Assembly (NCBI RefSeq): GCF_030542965.1
Contig: NZ_JAUAOA010000004.1
Span: 124,001 to 188,000 of the forward strand
DNA length: 64,000 bases
Direction of reading: 5' to 3'
Origin: Azotosporobacter soli
GTDB lineage: Bacteria; Bacillota; Negativicutes; SG130
The notes under the pieces were generated by a model that saw nothing but the letters and a program-made list of their open reading frames with translations, was not told where the DNA came from and searched no databases. Positions within the stretch are counted from its first letter, which is position 1. Each line of letters begins with the position of its first letter. Shown in pieces: positions 34,845 through 44,411 of the stretch. The position numbers were made by a program, and so were the translations under genes.

Positions 34845-35153
34845 ATGGAAAAACCGAAACGTCATATTTTTGTTTGCACCAGTTCGCGAATCAATGGACA
34901 GCAAAAGGGCTATTGTCATGCTAAAGCAGGCGTGGAAATTGTGAGCCGTTTTATGGAGGAAATTGAAGAATGTGAGCTAGGCGGCGAAGTTTTCGTCTCC
35001 AATACCGGATGCTTCGGCATCTGCGAAAAAGGGCCGATTGTCGTGATATATCCGGACAATATCTGGTACGGTTCGGTTACGCCAGACGATGTGGAAAGAA
35101 TTATTGAGCAACACATCGAAGGCGGAGAGCCGGTAAAGGAATTGATGCTGTAA
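34845..35153 (+). CDS. Thioredoxin-like 2Fe-2S ferredoxin of the nif operon
   Basis: This 102-residue ferredoxin is of the thioredoxin-fold 2Fe-2S type. Cysteines lie in FVCTSSRINGQQKGYC and NTGCFGICEKGPIVV, the C-x10-12-C ... C-x3-C pattern of the family known from Clostridium pasteurianum and from Azotobacter FeSII (Shethna protein). It might donate electrons to NifH or protect the nitrogenase. The ATG at 34845 follows AGGGGGAAGAAG. Its place between nifB and the anfO-like gene ties it to nitrogen fixation. Confidence 0.88.
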   Translation: MEKPKRHIFVCTSSRINGQQKGYCHAKAGVEIVSRFMEEIEECELGGEVFVSNTGCFGICEKGPIVVIYPDNIWYGSVTPDDVERIIEQHIEGGEPVKELML

Positions 35154-35173
35154 AAAAGAAAGGAGGAGGGGCA

Positions 35174-35797
35174 ATGGCGTCGGAAGTGGGAGTGTTTATT
35201 AATAAAGCAGGTCTGAGCGCGACATTGTACGAACCGGGACGACTGGCCGTCTATGCTAAGCAGAACGGAAATTGGCGCATTGTGCGACAGATTCCCTTTG
35301 GGCTCGATACATTGCAGGGGATAAAACAGATGCGTTGGGCAATGGCCGAGGCCGTCGGCTTTTTGGCGGACTGCAAAGTGGTCGTCGGAGAAAAAATCAA
35401 CGGTATGCCGTACTTTGAACTGGAAAAAGCCGGTTGCAATATCTGGGAATTTAGCGGCAGTCCCATGGAGTTTCTTCCTTATGTTGCGGCCGAAGAAGAA
35501 CAGGCCAGGCGGCAGGAGACGATAAAGTCTGCTGTGGAAATACCAGCCCCGAAAGAAATCGCGGACGGATGTTTTTCTGTTTCGATTAAAGAAATTCAAG
35601 CGCTGAACAGCGGCATTACCTCCAAGCAAATTTTGCAACCGTTTTTACGCAAAGGAAGTTTTCAGCAGTTGGAGGTTGTTTGCAGCCATGTGCCGCCGTG
35701 GCTGGAAGAGGAAATGCTTAGCGGTAAATTGTCCGGCGAGCTGAAAAAAAGCGGCAACAGTGAAATGACGCTTCAGATCCGCAAGGCGCAAGGCTAG
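35174..35797 (+). CDS. AnfO-like nitrogenase accessory protein
   Basis: This 207-residue protein matches the AnfO family, first named from iron-only nitrogenase operons. Segments that recall it are an opening like EVGVFINKAGLSATLYEPG, then VVVGEKINGMPYFELEKAG, NIWEFSGSPMEFLPYV and the C-terminal ITSKQILQPFLRKGSF with EVVCSHVPPWLEEEM. The role of AnfO is poorly known, probably in cofactor insertion or apoprotein stability. No anfD, anfG or anfK is seen here, so it serves a molybdenum-type operon in this organism. AAAGGAGGAGGGG gives it a strong ribosome site. Confidence 0.8.
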   Translation: MASEVGVFINKAGLSATLYEPGRLAVYAKQNGNWRIVRQIPFGLDTLQGIKQMRWAMAEAVGFLADCKVVVGEKINGMPYFELEKAGCNIWEFSGSPMEFLPYVAAEEEQARRQETIKSAVEIPAPKEIADGCFSVSIKEIQALNSGITSKQILQPFLRKGSFQQLEVVCSHVPPWLEEEMLSGKLSGELKKSGNSEMTLQIRKAQG

Positions 35798-35831
35798 AAG
35801 ATAATCTGCAATGAGGAGGGGGAGGATAGGG

Positions 35832-36902
35832 ATGGCAACAGCAATACAATGGATCGATCAAACCCTTGGTTTGGGCCTGCAGCAGGGCTTGAAAGGGCTT
35901 AAACTGGAACTGCTGCTAGATAATTTATTAAAGCTGCCGATCGGCGTTATGGATGTGTGGATCGAAGATTGGAAGCACTGTGGCCTCAAATGGCCGGAGC
36001 TAACTTCGTATCCGCAGCTGCGGGGAAAAGTGACGGCCGATCCTGCTCAAGTTTTTGCTGCGCAGCAGCTGGGGTTTAAGAAAATTCTCTTGTCGTACCG
36101 TCATGACGAAATGGCAGACATGGAGGGCCTTAAAGAAGCCTTGCGAGCGGCTGAGGGCCTTAGCCTAGAAGCGGATCTGCTTCTAGAGAATGCGTCGGCA
36201 ATTTCTACAAGGGAAGTTGTTGCACTGGCAAAAGAATTACACTGTTTTTCGATTCGTGGCTTTGCATACGGCGACGAAGAAAGTCGCTTAGAGCCTCTTG
36301 CTGCATTGGAACAACTTGCGTTTTTGCAGACGAAGTTGCCGATGGAAATGGAATTTCATGGACATAACGCTTATGGCTTGGCAACGGCCAATGCCTTGAG
36401 CGCGATTCGCGTCGGCATTAGGCATATTGCCGCAACGGCCGGAAATTTGACGAGAAATGGCTATGCGCCATTGGAAGAAGTGGTTATGGGCAGCAAGATA
36501 TTGTTGGGCGAAGAAACCACAGGCACGGAAAAATTTGTCGACGCGTGTGAAGGAATCGCAGCTTGTTTTGATGCGGCATTGCCGGTGAATAAGGCGATTG
36601 TCGGCAAACATGTTTTTGCGCATGAATCGGGGCTGCATGTGGATGGCGTGATAAAAAATCCATCGTTGTATGAAGCCTTTTCTCCAAAGGACGTCGGTGC
36701 AGTGCGGAGACTGGTAATCGGCAAGCATTCGGGAACCGCTTCGCTGAAAAATTGTTTGGCCGGCTTTGGCATCAGCCTGGCTTCGGAGGCCGGAAAAAAT
36801 TTATTGCAAAAAGTAAGGCGCTTAGCGGTACTGCAAAAAAGAGCTCTGACGGAGGAACAGCTTTTGCAGTTATACTGTGAGAGCAATCGGCAGGTGGTGT
36901 AA
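35832..36902 (+). CDS. nifV-omega: Homocitrate synthase omega subunit, catalytic start motif degenerate
   Basis: This 356-residue protein has a homocitrate/isopropylmalate-synthase barrel and the C-terminal part of NifV (GKHVFAHESGLHVDGV, then VIGKHSGTASLK). The barrel start is altered: where the family has DTTLRDGEQ this one reads DQTLGLGLQ (residues 10-18), losing the catalytic Arg and metal-binding Asp. It still has EFHGHNAYGLATANAL. In Clostridium pasteurianum homocitrate synthase is made of NifV-omega and NifV-alpha, and this gene and the next fit that arrangement. Homocitrate is a ligand of FeMo-co. GGAGGGGGAGG lies upstream. I used the ATG at 35832. Confidence 0.85.
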   Translation: MATAIQWIDQTLGLGLQQGLKGLKLELLLDNLLKLPIGVMDVWIEDWKHCGLKWPELTSYPQLRGKVTADPAQVFAAQQLGFKKILLSYRHDEMADMEGLKEALRAAEGLSLEADLLLENASAISTREVVALAKELHCFSIRGFAYGDEESRLEPLAALEQLAFLQTKLPMEMEFHGHNAYGLATANALSAIRVGIRHIAATAGNLTRNGYAPLEEVVMGSKILLGEETTGTEKFVDACEGIAACFDAALPVNKAIVGKHVFAHESGLHVDGVIKNPSLYEAFSPKDVGAVRRLVIGKHSGTASLKNCLAGFGISLASEAGKNLLQKVRRLAVLQKRALTEEQLLQLYCESNRQVV

Positions 36903-36903
36903 A

Positions 36904-37716
36904 GTGAGTAGACGGCGGCTGGAAATTGTCGATACGACATTGCGCGACGGCGAGCAAGCCGCGGGTATTGTCTTTAACGCGACGGAAAAACTGGCGATTG
37001 CCAAGGCGCTCGACCAAGCCGGTATTGCCTGGATCGAAGCAGGAACTCCGGCGATGGGCGAAGAGGAGCAGGATGCGATGCGACTGCTTCTCGCCGCATC
37101 GTTGCGGGCTACGATTATTGCCTGGAATCGTGCGGTAAAACAGGATATCTTAGATTCCATATCCTGTGGCTGCTCGTTCTTGCATATTTCCGTGCCGATA
37201 TCGGAGCTTCATATCCGGCATAAGTTCGGCAAAGAGAGAAACTGGGTTCTTGAGCAATTGCAGCGTTCGATCATGTTGGCGAGGAGTTTTGGCTGCGACG
37301 TATCGGTCGGAGCGGAAGATGCTTCGCGCGCCGAAGCGCAGGACTTTTTGCAGGTGGCCGAATTGGCGGCGAAACTCGGCGCGAAACGAATCCGCTATGC
37401 CGATACGATTGGCAGGTTGGATCCGTTAACAACCTACCTGCGTTTATGCGAAATCGTACCGAATTGTCCGTTGCCGATCGAGTTTCACGCACATAATGAT
37501 TTTGGCTTGGCGACGGCCAACACCTTGGCGGCGGCGCAAGCCGGCGTGGCCTTTGCCAGCACGACAGTCTCGGGCTTGGGGGAGCGGGCGGGGAATGCTG
37601 CGCTGGAAGAACTGGTCATGGCGTCGAGCTTGGCGGACTGCGAGCTTTCACTAAAAACGGCTACGTTGAAAGCTTTGATTGGCACGGTTGGCGATGCGGC
37701 AAAACGTTGTCTCTGA
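36904..37716 (+). CDS. nifV-alpha: Homocitrate synthase alpha (catalytic) subunit
   Basis: This 270-residue protein is the catalytic barrel: RLEIVDTTLRDGEQAAGI (residues 5-22) holds the Arg and metal Asp. EFHAHNDFGLATANTL has the metal histidines, and GLGERAGNAALEEL is the family's conserved later motif. It stops where full-length NifV would continue into its C-terminal domain, which the upstream omega subunit supplies. It condenses acetyl-CoA with 2-oxoglutarate to homocitrate. The start is the GTG at 36904, one base after the omega stop, behind AGGTGGTG. It is the last gene of the operon, with a terminator 16 bases on. Confidence 0.88.
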   Translation: MSRRRLEIVDTTLRDGEQAAGIVFNATEKLAIAKALDQAGIAWIEAGTPAMGEEEQDAMRLLLAASLRATIIAWNRAVKQDILDSISCGCSFLHISVPISELHIRHKFGKERNWVLEQLQRSIMLARSFGCDVSVGAEDASRAEAQDFLQVAELAAKLGAKRIRYADTIGRLDPLTTYLRLCEIVPNCPLPIEFHAHNDFGLATANTLAAAQAGVAFASTTVSGLGERAGNAALEELVMASSLADCELSLKTATLKALIGTVGDAAKRCL

Positions 37717-37731
37717 AGAAAAAATGCGGAG

Positions 37732-37767
37732 AAAATAGCCCTGGCGTACATTTGCCAAGGCTATTTT
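37732..37767 (+). terminator. Terminator of the nif operon
   Basis: AAAATAGCCCTGGC (37732-37745) pairs with GCCAAGGCTATTTT (37754-37767) with a single mismatch. It lies 16 bases after the last nif gene. Confidence 0.8.
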
Positions 37768-37860
37768 GCGCGTAAGAGGTGAAGCATAAAGCAGGAAATG
37801 ATTGGACTTTAGCGAAACAAGACTGTTATATGTATAGGTGTTAACGGAGGGCGAAGGCGC

Positions 37861-39297
37861 ATGGCAACGGAACAGAGCCAACAACAGAGGTATGGGGAGG
37901 CATTGCATGAAACCGCATTGGCCTTGATGAATCGGCTCGATACAAAGGAACTTTTGGAGACGATCATCACGCGAGCCTGCGAAATCCTTAAGACGCCGCA
38001 TGGTTTCATCTATATCTTGGAGCCGGAAGAGGACGCAATGGTGGTGAAGGTTGGGCTTGGCATCTACCAAAGCTATCAGGGCGTACGGCGCAAGAAAGAC
38101 GAGCCTTCGGCTTCGAGTGCCGTTTGGCGCAGCGGCAAGCCGCTGAGCGTGGTCGACTATCAGCATTGGGCCGGCCGTGCGCATGACCGTATGATAAATC
38201 GCTATTCGATAAAGTCGATCATCTGTCTGCCGTTGACGTCGGACGAGAAGGTCATCGGTCTGATTGGCGTGGGTTTTGAAGTGCAAAAGGAAAGTTTCAG
38301 CCAAGCCGAAGAAGATGTCATGGAGCGCTTTGCCGCTTTGGCGTCGCTTGCGCTCGACAATGCCAAGCTCTATCAGGCATTGCAAAATGAGTTGGAAGAG
38401 AAGAAGCGCGTCGCAGCGGCGCTGCGCGACTCGGAAATGAATTACCGCGGCATTTTTGACTCGGTCAGTGATTTGATCTTTGTTATGGACGCGCAAACCG
38501 GCGACCTAGTCGACATTAATCAGAATGTGCTAGAACTATTTGATTATCAGTGTGAAAAAAAAGACTGTCTGCCTGATATCGCCGCCGAACTGACGAACAC
38601 GTTGCTTCATGTGGTGCAGCAACTGCGCGCCGATCCGAAGTTGAAACGTTATATGCTGGAATGGAAGCTGCCAGGCAAGACGGTCTGGCTGGAATTCAGC
38701 ATCCGCCAGGCTGTGATCGCTTCACGCGAGAGGATCTTAGCGGTGGCGAGAGATGTGAGCGATCGCAAGAAATTTGAAGATCAGCTCGAATACCAGGCCT
38801 ATCATGATGTGCTGACCGGGCTGCCGAACCGCCGCATGCTCGAGCGGCATTTGACTGAACTGATCGCTCAAACGGAGAAACGGGCATTGCCGAACGTATT
38901 GGCTGTCGTCTTTATCGATCTCGACGGTTTCAAGCAGGTCAACGACTGGTTTGGCCATGACGCCGGCGACAACGTGCTGAAACAGGTTGCCTTGAAGATG
39001 GGCAATTATATCGGAGAATCGGATCTGGCCGCCCGTATGGGCGGTGATGAATTCGTCGTCGTATTGAACGAGGCCGGTGACCGAAGCATCCTTACGACGC
39101 TGCTGCAGCAACTGAAGAAAGCCTGCCGCTGCGTGGTCGAAGTGAAGGGCCGTACGGTCACGGTCACGGCCAGCATGGGCGTCAGTCTCTTTCCTGCTGA
39201 CGGACGCTCTGCCGCCGAATTGATCCGCAGGGCTGACAAGGCGATGTATCGGTGCAAGAAAACGGCCAGAGGCGGTTATTGCCTGGTTTCGCAATAA
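37861..39297 (+). CDS. GAF-PAS diguanylate cyclase
   Basis: This 478-residue soluble protein has a GAF domain (about 15-175), a PAS domain (about 185-305, FDSVSDLIFVMDAQTGDLVDIN) and a C-terminal GGDEF domain (about 315-475). The active site is GGDEF in AARMGGDEFVVVL, so it should make cyclic di-GMP. The product-inhibition I-site RxxD normally found five residues earlier is absent (GESD instead). No EAL domain is present. There is no membrane segment, so it would sense an intracellular signal. GGAGGGCGAAGG precedes the ATG. It stands between terminators and is transcribed alone. Confidence 0.88.
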   Translation: MATEQSQQQRYGEALHETALALMNRLDTKELLETIITRACEILKTPHGFIYILEPEEDAMVVKVGLGIYQSYQGVRRKKDEPSASSAVWRSGKPLSVVDYQHWAGRAHDRMINRYSIKSIICLPLTSDEKVIGLIGVGFEVQKESFSQAEEDVMERFAALASLALDNAKLYQALQNELEEKKRVAAALRDSEMNYRGIFDSVSDLIFVMDAQTGDLVDINQNVLELFDYQCEKKDCLPDIAAELTNTLLHVVQQLRADPKLKRYMLEWKLPGKTVWLEFSIRQAVIASRERILAVARDVSDRKKFEDQLEYQAYHDVLTGLPNRRMLERHLTELIAQTEKRALPNVLAVVFIDLDGFKQVNDWFGHDAGDNVLKQVALKMGNYIGESDLAARMGGDEFVVVLNEAGDRSILTTLLQQLKKACRCVVEVKGRTVTVTASMGVSLFPADGRSAAELIRRADKAMYRCKKTARGGYCLVSQ

Positions 39298-39300
39298 GCA

Positions 39301-39346
39301 AAAAACTCCGCGTCTTTCATAGAGAAAGACACGGAGTTTTTCTTTT
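39301..39346. terminator. Bidirectional terminator between convergent genes
   Basis: AAAAACTCCGCGTCTTT (39301-39317) pairs with AAAGACACGGAGTTTTT (39325-39341) with one mismatch, with A and T flanks. It serves the diguanylate cyclase and the convergent chemoreceptor. Confidence 0.8.
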
Positions 39347-39351
39347 GTTTG

Positions 39352-41064
39352 CTAGACTTTAAACTGACTCGCCATGCCCTCGAGTTCCTGCGCGAGGTTC
39401 GCCAAATCGCGGCTGGCTGCGGAGATTTCTTCCATCGAGGCGGCCTGCTCTTCGGCGGCGGCCGAGATCGTCTCGGTCTGCAGTGCGATATTGCGCGTGA
39501 CGCCGTCGATCGACTGCGAATCGGCCACGATCCGCTGGCTGTTTTCGGCTAAATGATGCATGGTCAGCGAAATTTCCTTTACTTGCTGTGAAACCAGATT
39601 AATCGACGCTGTAATGTCTCGGAACGATTGCCCGGCTTCGGCAACGACTTCGGTGCCGACTTTGACTTCGTTGCGTCCGCTGTGCATCGCGCGGACCGCG
39701 TTGTCGGTGTCTTTTTGAATCTCATCGATCATTTCGGCGATTTTTTTCGCCGCGTCGTTCGACTGTTCCGCGAGCTTGCGCACCTCGTCAGCGACGACCG
39801 CGAAGCCGCGCCCTTGTTCACCGGCGCGCGCTGCCTCGATTGCGGCGTTCAGAGCCAGCAGATTGGTCTGACCGGCGATGTTGGAGATCGTTTCCACGAT
39901 CTGCCCGATGTCTTTCGAGCGTTCGCCCAGCTGGCTGACGACTTCGGCGGAGGAGGAAACCGTTTTTTCAATATGCGACATCTGTTCGACCGATTTGTTG
40001 ATTGCGCTCAAGCCGGTCTGCGTGGAGTCGGAAGTTTTTTCGATAGAAGAAGCGACATTGCCGGTGGTGGCGGCCGCCTCCTCGATTCCGGCAGACATCG
40101 TCTCAATTGTTGCGGCGGTATTGGTGACGCCTTTTACCTGCTGTGCGCTTCCGGCGGCGACATCAGTCACCGCGTCAGCGACCTGGCTCGCGGCGCTGGA
40201 AGACTGTTCCGCGGTGGCTTTTAAGCTGGTGGCCGCAGTGGTGATCTGCTGGCTCGAAGCGAAGAGGCGCATGACAAGCTGGCGCAAGTCCTGCCGCATC
40301 TTGACAATCTCATCGGCCAGTTGCCCTAGTTCGTCCCTGGAGACAAAGGTGCGCGGCACTTCGGTCAGATTGCCGCTGGCGATCGTCCGCACGGCAGCCA
40401 GCATGCGCGAAAGCGGGAAGCAGATCGCTTTGTTGAGGAGAAAACCGAGCAAAGCGGAAAGGAGTAAGGCGGCGGCTGTAGCTATAGCAATCAAAAGGCG
40501 CGCTTTATCGGAGACTGCGTTGCTTTCCAGATACAACGCATTAGCCTGCTGTACATTGTAATCGGAAATGTTTTTACGCGGCGTCAATGATTTTTCAAAG
40601 ATCGGTTTGCTTTTTACGTAGAGGTCAAATGCTTCGGCAGCTTTGTTTTCATTAGCTAGCTTGATGATCGCGCTGCGGACCTGACGGTATTCGCCCAGAT
40701 TTTTTTGCAGTTCATCCCAGTTCTGTTTTTCCACGGCATCCAGTTCAGTAGCCTGGTATTTTTCCTGCAGCACGTTGATCGCCTTAGTGTTGCTGTCGAT
40801 GTTCGCGAGCAAGGTCTGGCGGCGTGCCGCATCGGTCGTTTGGATCAGCTGCAGTAGCGTTGTTTCCGTGTCTTTGCTGAGCAAACGAACCTCATCCATC
40901 ATTTGAATCGGCAGCAAGCGTTCTTCATACATCTGGGCCGATTTGCGGGCGATCGTCGCGGAGGCGAAAAAGCCGACCGTTCCGACCAACAGGGTGAAAA
41001 GCAGCATGACGCTCAAGATCACTGTGATTTTTGTCGAGACTCTTTGGTTATGCAAGATAGCCAT
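39352..41064 (-). CDS. Methyl-accepting chemotaxis protein with 4-helix-bundle sensor
   Basis: This 570-residue chemoreceptor has membrane helix 1 (about 10-32, [19 protein letters not shown]) and an extracellular helical sensor (about 33-187) of the 4HB_MCP kind. Helix 2 (about 190-212), a HAMP (about 213-265) and a long signalling coil follow, with [19 protein letters not shown] and [18 protein letters not shown]. The ATG at 41064 follows AAAGGAGGGG with good spacing. A longer frame upstream lacks a ribosome site. Methylation-site Gln/Glu pairs appear on both sides of the tip. The ligand is unknown. It is divergent from the FIST-domain receptor. Confidence 0.9.
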   Translation of the reverse strand: MAILHNQRVSTKITVILSVMLLFTLLVGTVGFFASATIARKSAQMYEERLLPIQMMDEVRLLSKDTETTLLQLIQTTDAARRQTLLANIDSNTKAINVLQEKYQATELDAVEKQNWDELQKNLGEYRQVRSAIIKLANENKAAEAFDLYVKSKPIFEKSLTPRKNISDYNVQQANALYLESNAVSDKARLLIAIATAAALLLSALLGFLLNKAICFPLSRMLAAVRTIASGNLTEVPRTFVSRDELGQLADEIVKMRQDLRQLVMRLFASSQQITTAATSLKATAEQSSSAASQVADAVTDVAAGSAQQVKGVTNTAATIETMSAGIEEAAATTGNVASSIEKTSDSTQTGLSAINKSVEQMSHIEKTVSSSAEVVSQLGERSKDIGQIVETISNIAGQTNLLALNAAIEAARAGEQGRGFAVVADEVRKLAEQSNDAAKKIAEMIDEIQKDTDNAVRAMHSGRNEVKVGTEVVAEAGQSFRDITASINLVSQQVKEISLTMHHLAENSQRIVADSQSIDGVTRNIALQTETISAAAEEQAASMEEISAASRDLANLAQELEGMASQFKV

Positions 41065-41246
41065 GAATAGCCCCTCCTTTAGCAAAAAGAGTGAGATAGG
41101 ATGACTTTGTAAGTTCATTATACGCCGCCTAAAATCGCGTTGGCAAATGAATTTTCTGAATTGTATAAGCGTATTTAATTGAAATAAACGCGATAAATGA
41201 TAAAATGATAAAAAAGAGGCGGAATGGAAGGGAGCTGTTGTTCGTA

Positions 41247-43298
41247 ATGAAATGGTTCGACAAGACGCAAACGGACGCAAAACGGGAAGCGGGAGAGGCG
41301 CCGTGCTTTGCGGCGAGCGAGACGGAAAAGGATATGCAGACGGCATATTTGTCGTTTGCGGAGCTCAGTGCAGCCAGCATCGCCAGTGTTTGTGCGGTGG
41401 CGGATGGAGCGGCGCTGCTGATCGCTTTTGCCTCGCCGGACAACGATTTTTCCCAGCTGGCGACGACGATCAAACAGTGTCTGCCAAAAGAAACCGCATT
41501 TTTGATGCTCTCGACAGCCGGTGAATTATGCAACGGCGCTGAGCATGCCTGCCTTTACAAACCCGCGCCCGAGGCACGCCGGAAAGTGCTGCTGCAATCG
41601 TATTCCAACCGAATGCTGAAAGCGTGCCAGATCGTCGCGGTGCCGTTGGCGAATGAGGATCTAAAAAGAGGCGTCGTTGAAAAGAGCGTCGATGACCGGG
41701 TCGCGCAGATAAAGCGCGAGTTGGAGAAGGTTTCGCTTCGTTTCAGCATCAACAGCTACAATACGGTTGCGCTTGCGTATATTGACGGACTGTCCAATTC
41801 GGAAACGTTCTTTATGCAGGCGGTCTATGCGAGCAAGAAGTTCCCCTGTATGTTCGTCGGCGGTTCGGCCGGCGGCAGCCTCGATTTTTCGAACACGTAT
41901 ATTTTTGACGGCGACGCGGTCAGGCAGAACTGCGCGGTGCTTTGTCTGCTGAAGCTGCAGCCCGGCTATCGGTACGGCATTTTCAAGACGCAATCATTCA
42001 CAAGAGATAGCGGTGAGTTTGTCGTATCGGATTCAAATTCGGCGCTGCGCTACGTGAGCAAAGTCTTTGATGAAAATTACAACAGCATCAGTTTTCTCTC
42101 CGTACTAAAAAAGCGCTTCCAAGCGCAAACGATTGCGCAGTTGACGAAAACGCTGGAAGCTTACAGTTTCGCGATCGAAATCGGCGGTGAAATGTTGGTG
42201 CGCTCGATCGCGAAGATCGATGAGGCCAGTGACCGCGTCTATTTCTTTTGCGACTTGGCGATGGGAGAACGTCTGCATCTCGTGCGGCGCGCTCCACTGG
42301 CCGACACGATCGACCGCGACTGGCAGGCGTTCAGCCGCGGCAAGCCGAAACCACTCGGCGGCATCTTGAATGACTGCATTCTACGGCGTCTTTACAATGC
42401 GGAAACGCTCGAGAGCGTCAAAGGGTTTCCGGATGGCGCGGTGGCCGGTTATTCGAGTTTTGGCGAATTGCTTGGTTCCAATATCAATGAAACATTGACG
42501 GCGATTTTCTTTTTTCGTGTCGAGGGCGACGCGGAGTTTTGCGATGAATACCTTGATAATCTGCCGATTCACTATGGGAATTTCGAAAAATATTTTCTGG
42601 CGCGTGAGCTGACGCAGATTAAGATTTTGAACAAATTGCGCGGCAAAGCGATTGAACTGTTAGATGCCAACAGCAGCAACCTTTCAACGATACTGGAAAA
42701 TGTCAATAAGATCGGCGATCAGGTGCGCAATGTTGGCGGCGATACGAATAACCTGCTGCAGGCGCTGAGCCAAAACATGAGCGGCGTAAATGAGCTGATT
42801 GCGAGCAACAGCCAAATCGCACCGAGCATTGCGGCGCTGACCGAGAGCACAAAAGAGATCAAAAATGTCCTGGCGCTGATCATGAACATCGCGGCGCAGA
42901 CGAATCTGCTGGCGCTCAACGCTGCGATCGAAGCGGCGCGTGCGGGCGAGCAGGGGCGCGGCTTTGCGGTCGTTGCCGAAGAGGTGCGCAAACTGGCGCA
43001 AAACACGCAGGACAGCTTGAACAAGACGAATGATTCGATCAACAACCTGTTCGCGAGTGTGAATGAAATCGCGACGAAGCTCAGCGTCAGCGGTGATTTC
43101 ACGCAAAAATTTCAAAAGGATATGGAAACGTTCAATACCGGACTGACGAGCGTCGTCACCGGCATTGTTGGCGCGGTGGACGTCATTTCCTCGCTGGTCG
43201 GACGCATTGACGAACTGGATGCCTCGCATCAAGCCACGCAGAATGAATTGACGAAAGTCTCGCAACTCGTGAAATTCATGGAACGGGAAGAAAAATAG
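41247..43298 (+). CDS. FIST-domain soluble chemoreceptor
   Basis: This 683-residue protein joins a FIST sensor (FIST_N about 60-265, with [21 protein letters not shown] and [17 protein letters not shown] about 270-425) to an MCP signalling domain (about 500-683). That domain has [20 protein letters not shown] and [18 protein letters not shown]. It has no membrane helix or HAMP, so it should be a cytoplasmic receptor. FIST domains are predicted small-molecule, possibly amino-acid, sensors. The ATG at 41247 is about ten bases after GGAAGGGAG. A second soluble receptor follows by 75 bases and is probably co-transcribed. Confidence 0.85.
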   Translation: MKWFDKTQTDAKREAGEAPCFAASETEKDMQTAYLSFAELSAASIASVCAVADGAALLIAFASPDNDFSQLATTIKQCLPKETAFLMLSTAGELCNGAEHACLYKPAPEARRKVLLQSYSNRMLKACQIVAVPLANEDLKRGVVEKSVDDRVAQIKRELEKVSLRFSINSYNTVALAYIDGLSNSETFFMQAVYASKKFPCMFVGGSAGGSLDFSNTYIFDGDAVRQNCAVLCLLKLQPGYRYGIFKTQSFTRDSGEFVVSDSNSALRYVSKVFDENYNSISFLSVLKKRFQAQTIAQLTKTLEAYSFAIEIGGEMLVRSIAKIDEASDRVYFFCDLAMGERLHLVRRAPLADTIDRDWQAFSRGKPKPLGGILNDCILRRLYNAETLESVKGFPDGAVAGYSSFGELLGSNINETLTAIFFFRVEGDAEFCDEYLDNLPIHYGNFEKYFLARELTQIKILNKLRGKAIELLDANSSNLSTILENVNKIGDQVRNVGGDTNNLLQALSQNMSGVNELIASNSQIAPSIAALTESTKEIKNVLALIMNIAAQTNLLALNAAIEAARAGEQGRGFAVVAEEVRKLAQNTQDSLNKTNDSINNLFASVNEIATKLSVSGDFTQKFQKDMETFNTGLTSVVTGIVGAVDVISSLVGRIDELDASHQATQNELTKVSQLVKFMEREEK

Positions 43299-43372
43299 TA
43301 AATTATGGCAAAGGGATTTCAATATAGTTGTCGAAATATTCTCGATACGAGCAAGCGAAGGGGGTGTCGAAA

Positions 43373-44221
43373 TTGGCGGGTGGAGATAAGATCGAAACGA
43401 ATGAAGCTATTCTTGAGGCATTTAAGCTGGTCCTACCCTATTTGAACAGAATCGTACGTGAGGATATGGCGGTCGGCTTGACCGACTTGGAATTCTATTT
43501 GAGCTATTACCGTGCCCGAGAGTTTGAACTGGATTTGCCGGCAGGAAAGCCGATCAAGGAAATTGACACGATCGAGGAATGCATCCGCACCGGCAAGGAC
43601 ACGTATGCCGATATTCCGCCTGAAGTCTATGGACGGACGATAAAGACGATCTTTACGCCGATATACGGCGTGAACCGGGAAATCATCGGCACGCTGAGCT
43701 CTGGAATCGATCTGAAGCACAGCCTGGAACTGGTCGATAATGTCGAAACTTTGGCGGCTTCTACGCTGCAGGTTTCCGAAAACGTCGAGCAGATTGCGCA
43801 AAGCGCGAGCGCGCTCGCGGCCGCAGGACAGCAGGCCATCAAGATCGCGCAGGAACTGACCGAGAAGAACCGCCATACCGCGCAAGTCCTCGAATTCATA
43901 AAGAACATCGCGGCGCAGACGAATCTTCTGGGTTTGAACGCTGCCATCGAAGCGGCTCGAGCGGGTGAGCACGGCAGAGGTTTCGCGGTGGTTGCCGAAG
44001 AGGTGAGAAAACTGGCCGATCAGTCGCAGGAAGCCGTGAAAAAGATCCAGGACACGTCGCAGGAGATGAGCAAGGCGGTCGCTGAGATCAGCAAGTCGAT
44101 TGAGACCAACGGCGCGATCAGCCAGGAGCAGGCTGCGACGACGCAGGAGATATCGAGTAACATCGAACGGATCAATGAAAATGCAAAACTGCTGCAAGAC
44201 TATGTGGCCCGCTATAAATAG
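43373..44221 (+). CDS. Small soluble methyl-accepting chemotaxis-like protein
   Basis: This 282-residue protein has an N-terminal sensor of about 125 residues with PAS-like features ([32 protein letters not shown] and [21 protein letters not shown]). A shortened chemoreceptor signalling domain follows, with [20 protein letters not shown] and [18 protein letters not shown]. It has no membrane segment. The start is uncertain: AAGGGGGTG is six bases before the TTG at 43373, while a GTG at 43364 is closer to the purine tract. It pairs with the FIST receptor upstream and ends before a terminator at 44252. Confidence 0.8.
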   Translation: MAGGDKIETNEAILEAFKLVLPYLNRIVREDMAVGLTDLEFYLSYYRAREFELDLPAGKPIKEIDTIEECIRTGKDTYADIPPEVYGRTIKTIFTPIYGVNREIIGTLSSGIDLKHSLELVDNVETLAASTLQVSENVEQIAQSASALAAAGQQAIKIAQELTEKNRHTAQVLEFIKNIAAQTNLLGLNAAIEAARAGEHGRGFAVVAEEVRKLADQSQEAVKKIQDTSQEMSKAVAEISKSIETNGAISQEQAATTQEISSNIERINENAKLLQDYVARYK

Positions 44222-44251
44222 CAAGTCTGTCAGTTGATTGTTTGCGCGGCG

Positions 44252-44296
44252 TGCAGGGCGGATGTGTCGGTCGGACACGCTGGCCCTGCTTTTTTC
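44252..44296 (+). terminator. Terminator after the soluble chemoreceptor genes
   Basis: GCAGGGC (44252-44258) pairs with GCCCTGC (44283-44289), enclosing a GTGTC/GACAC inner stem and followed by six T. Confidence 0.75.
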
Positions 44297-44411
44297 TCTC
44301 CGGCAGGCAGGAGTATCGCTGCTGCGCGTGAATTAATAAAGAAGTCGGATGCGCAGCGCGCGCAATCTTTTAAAAATGCAATGCTGCCATCAGCATGAGG
44401 AGGAGTAAGGG

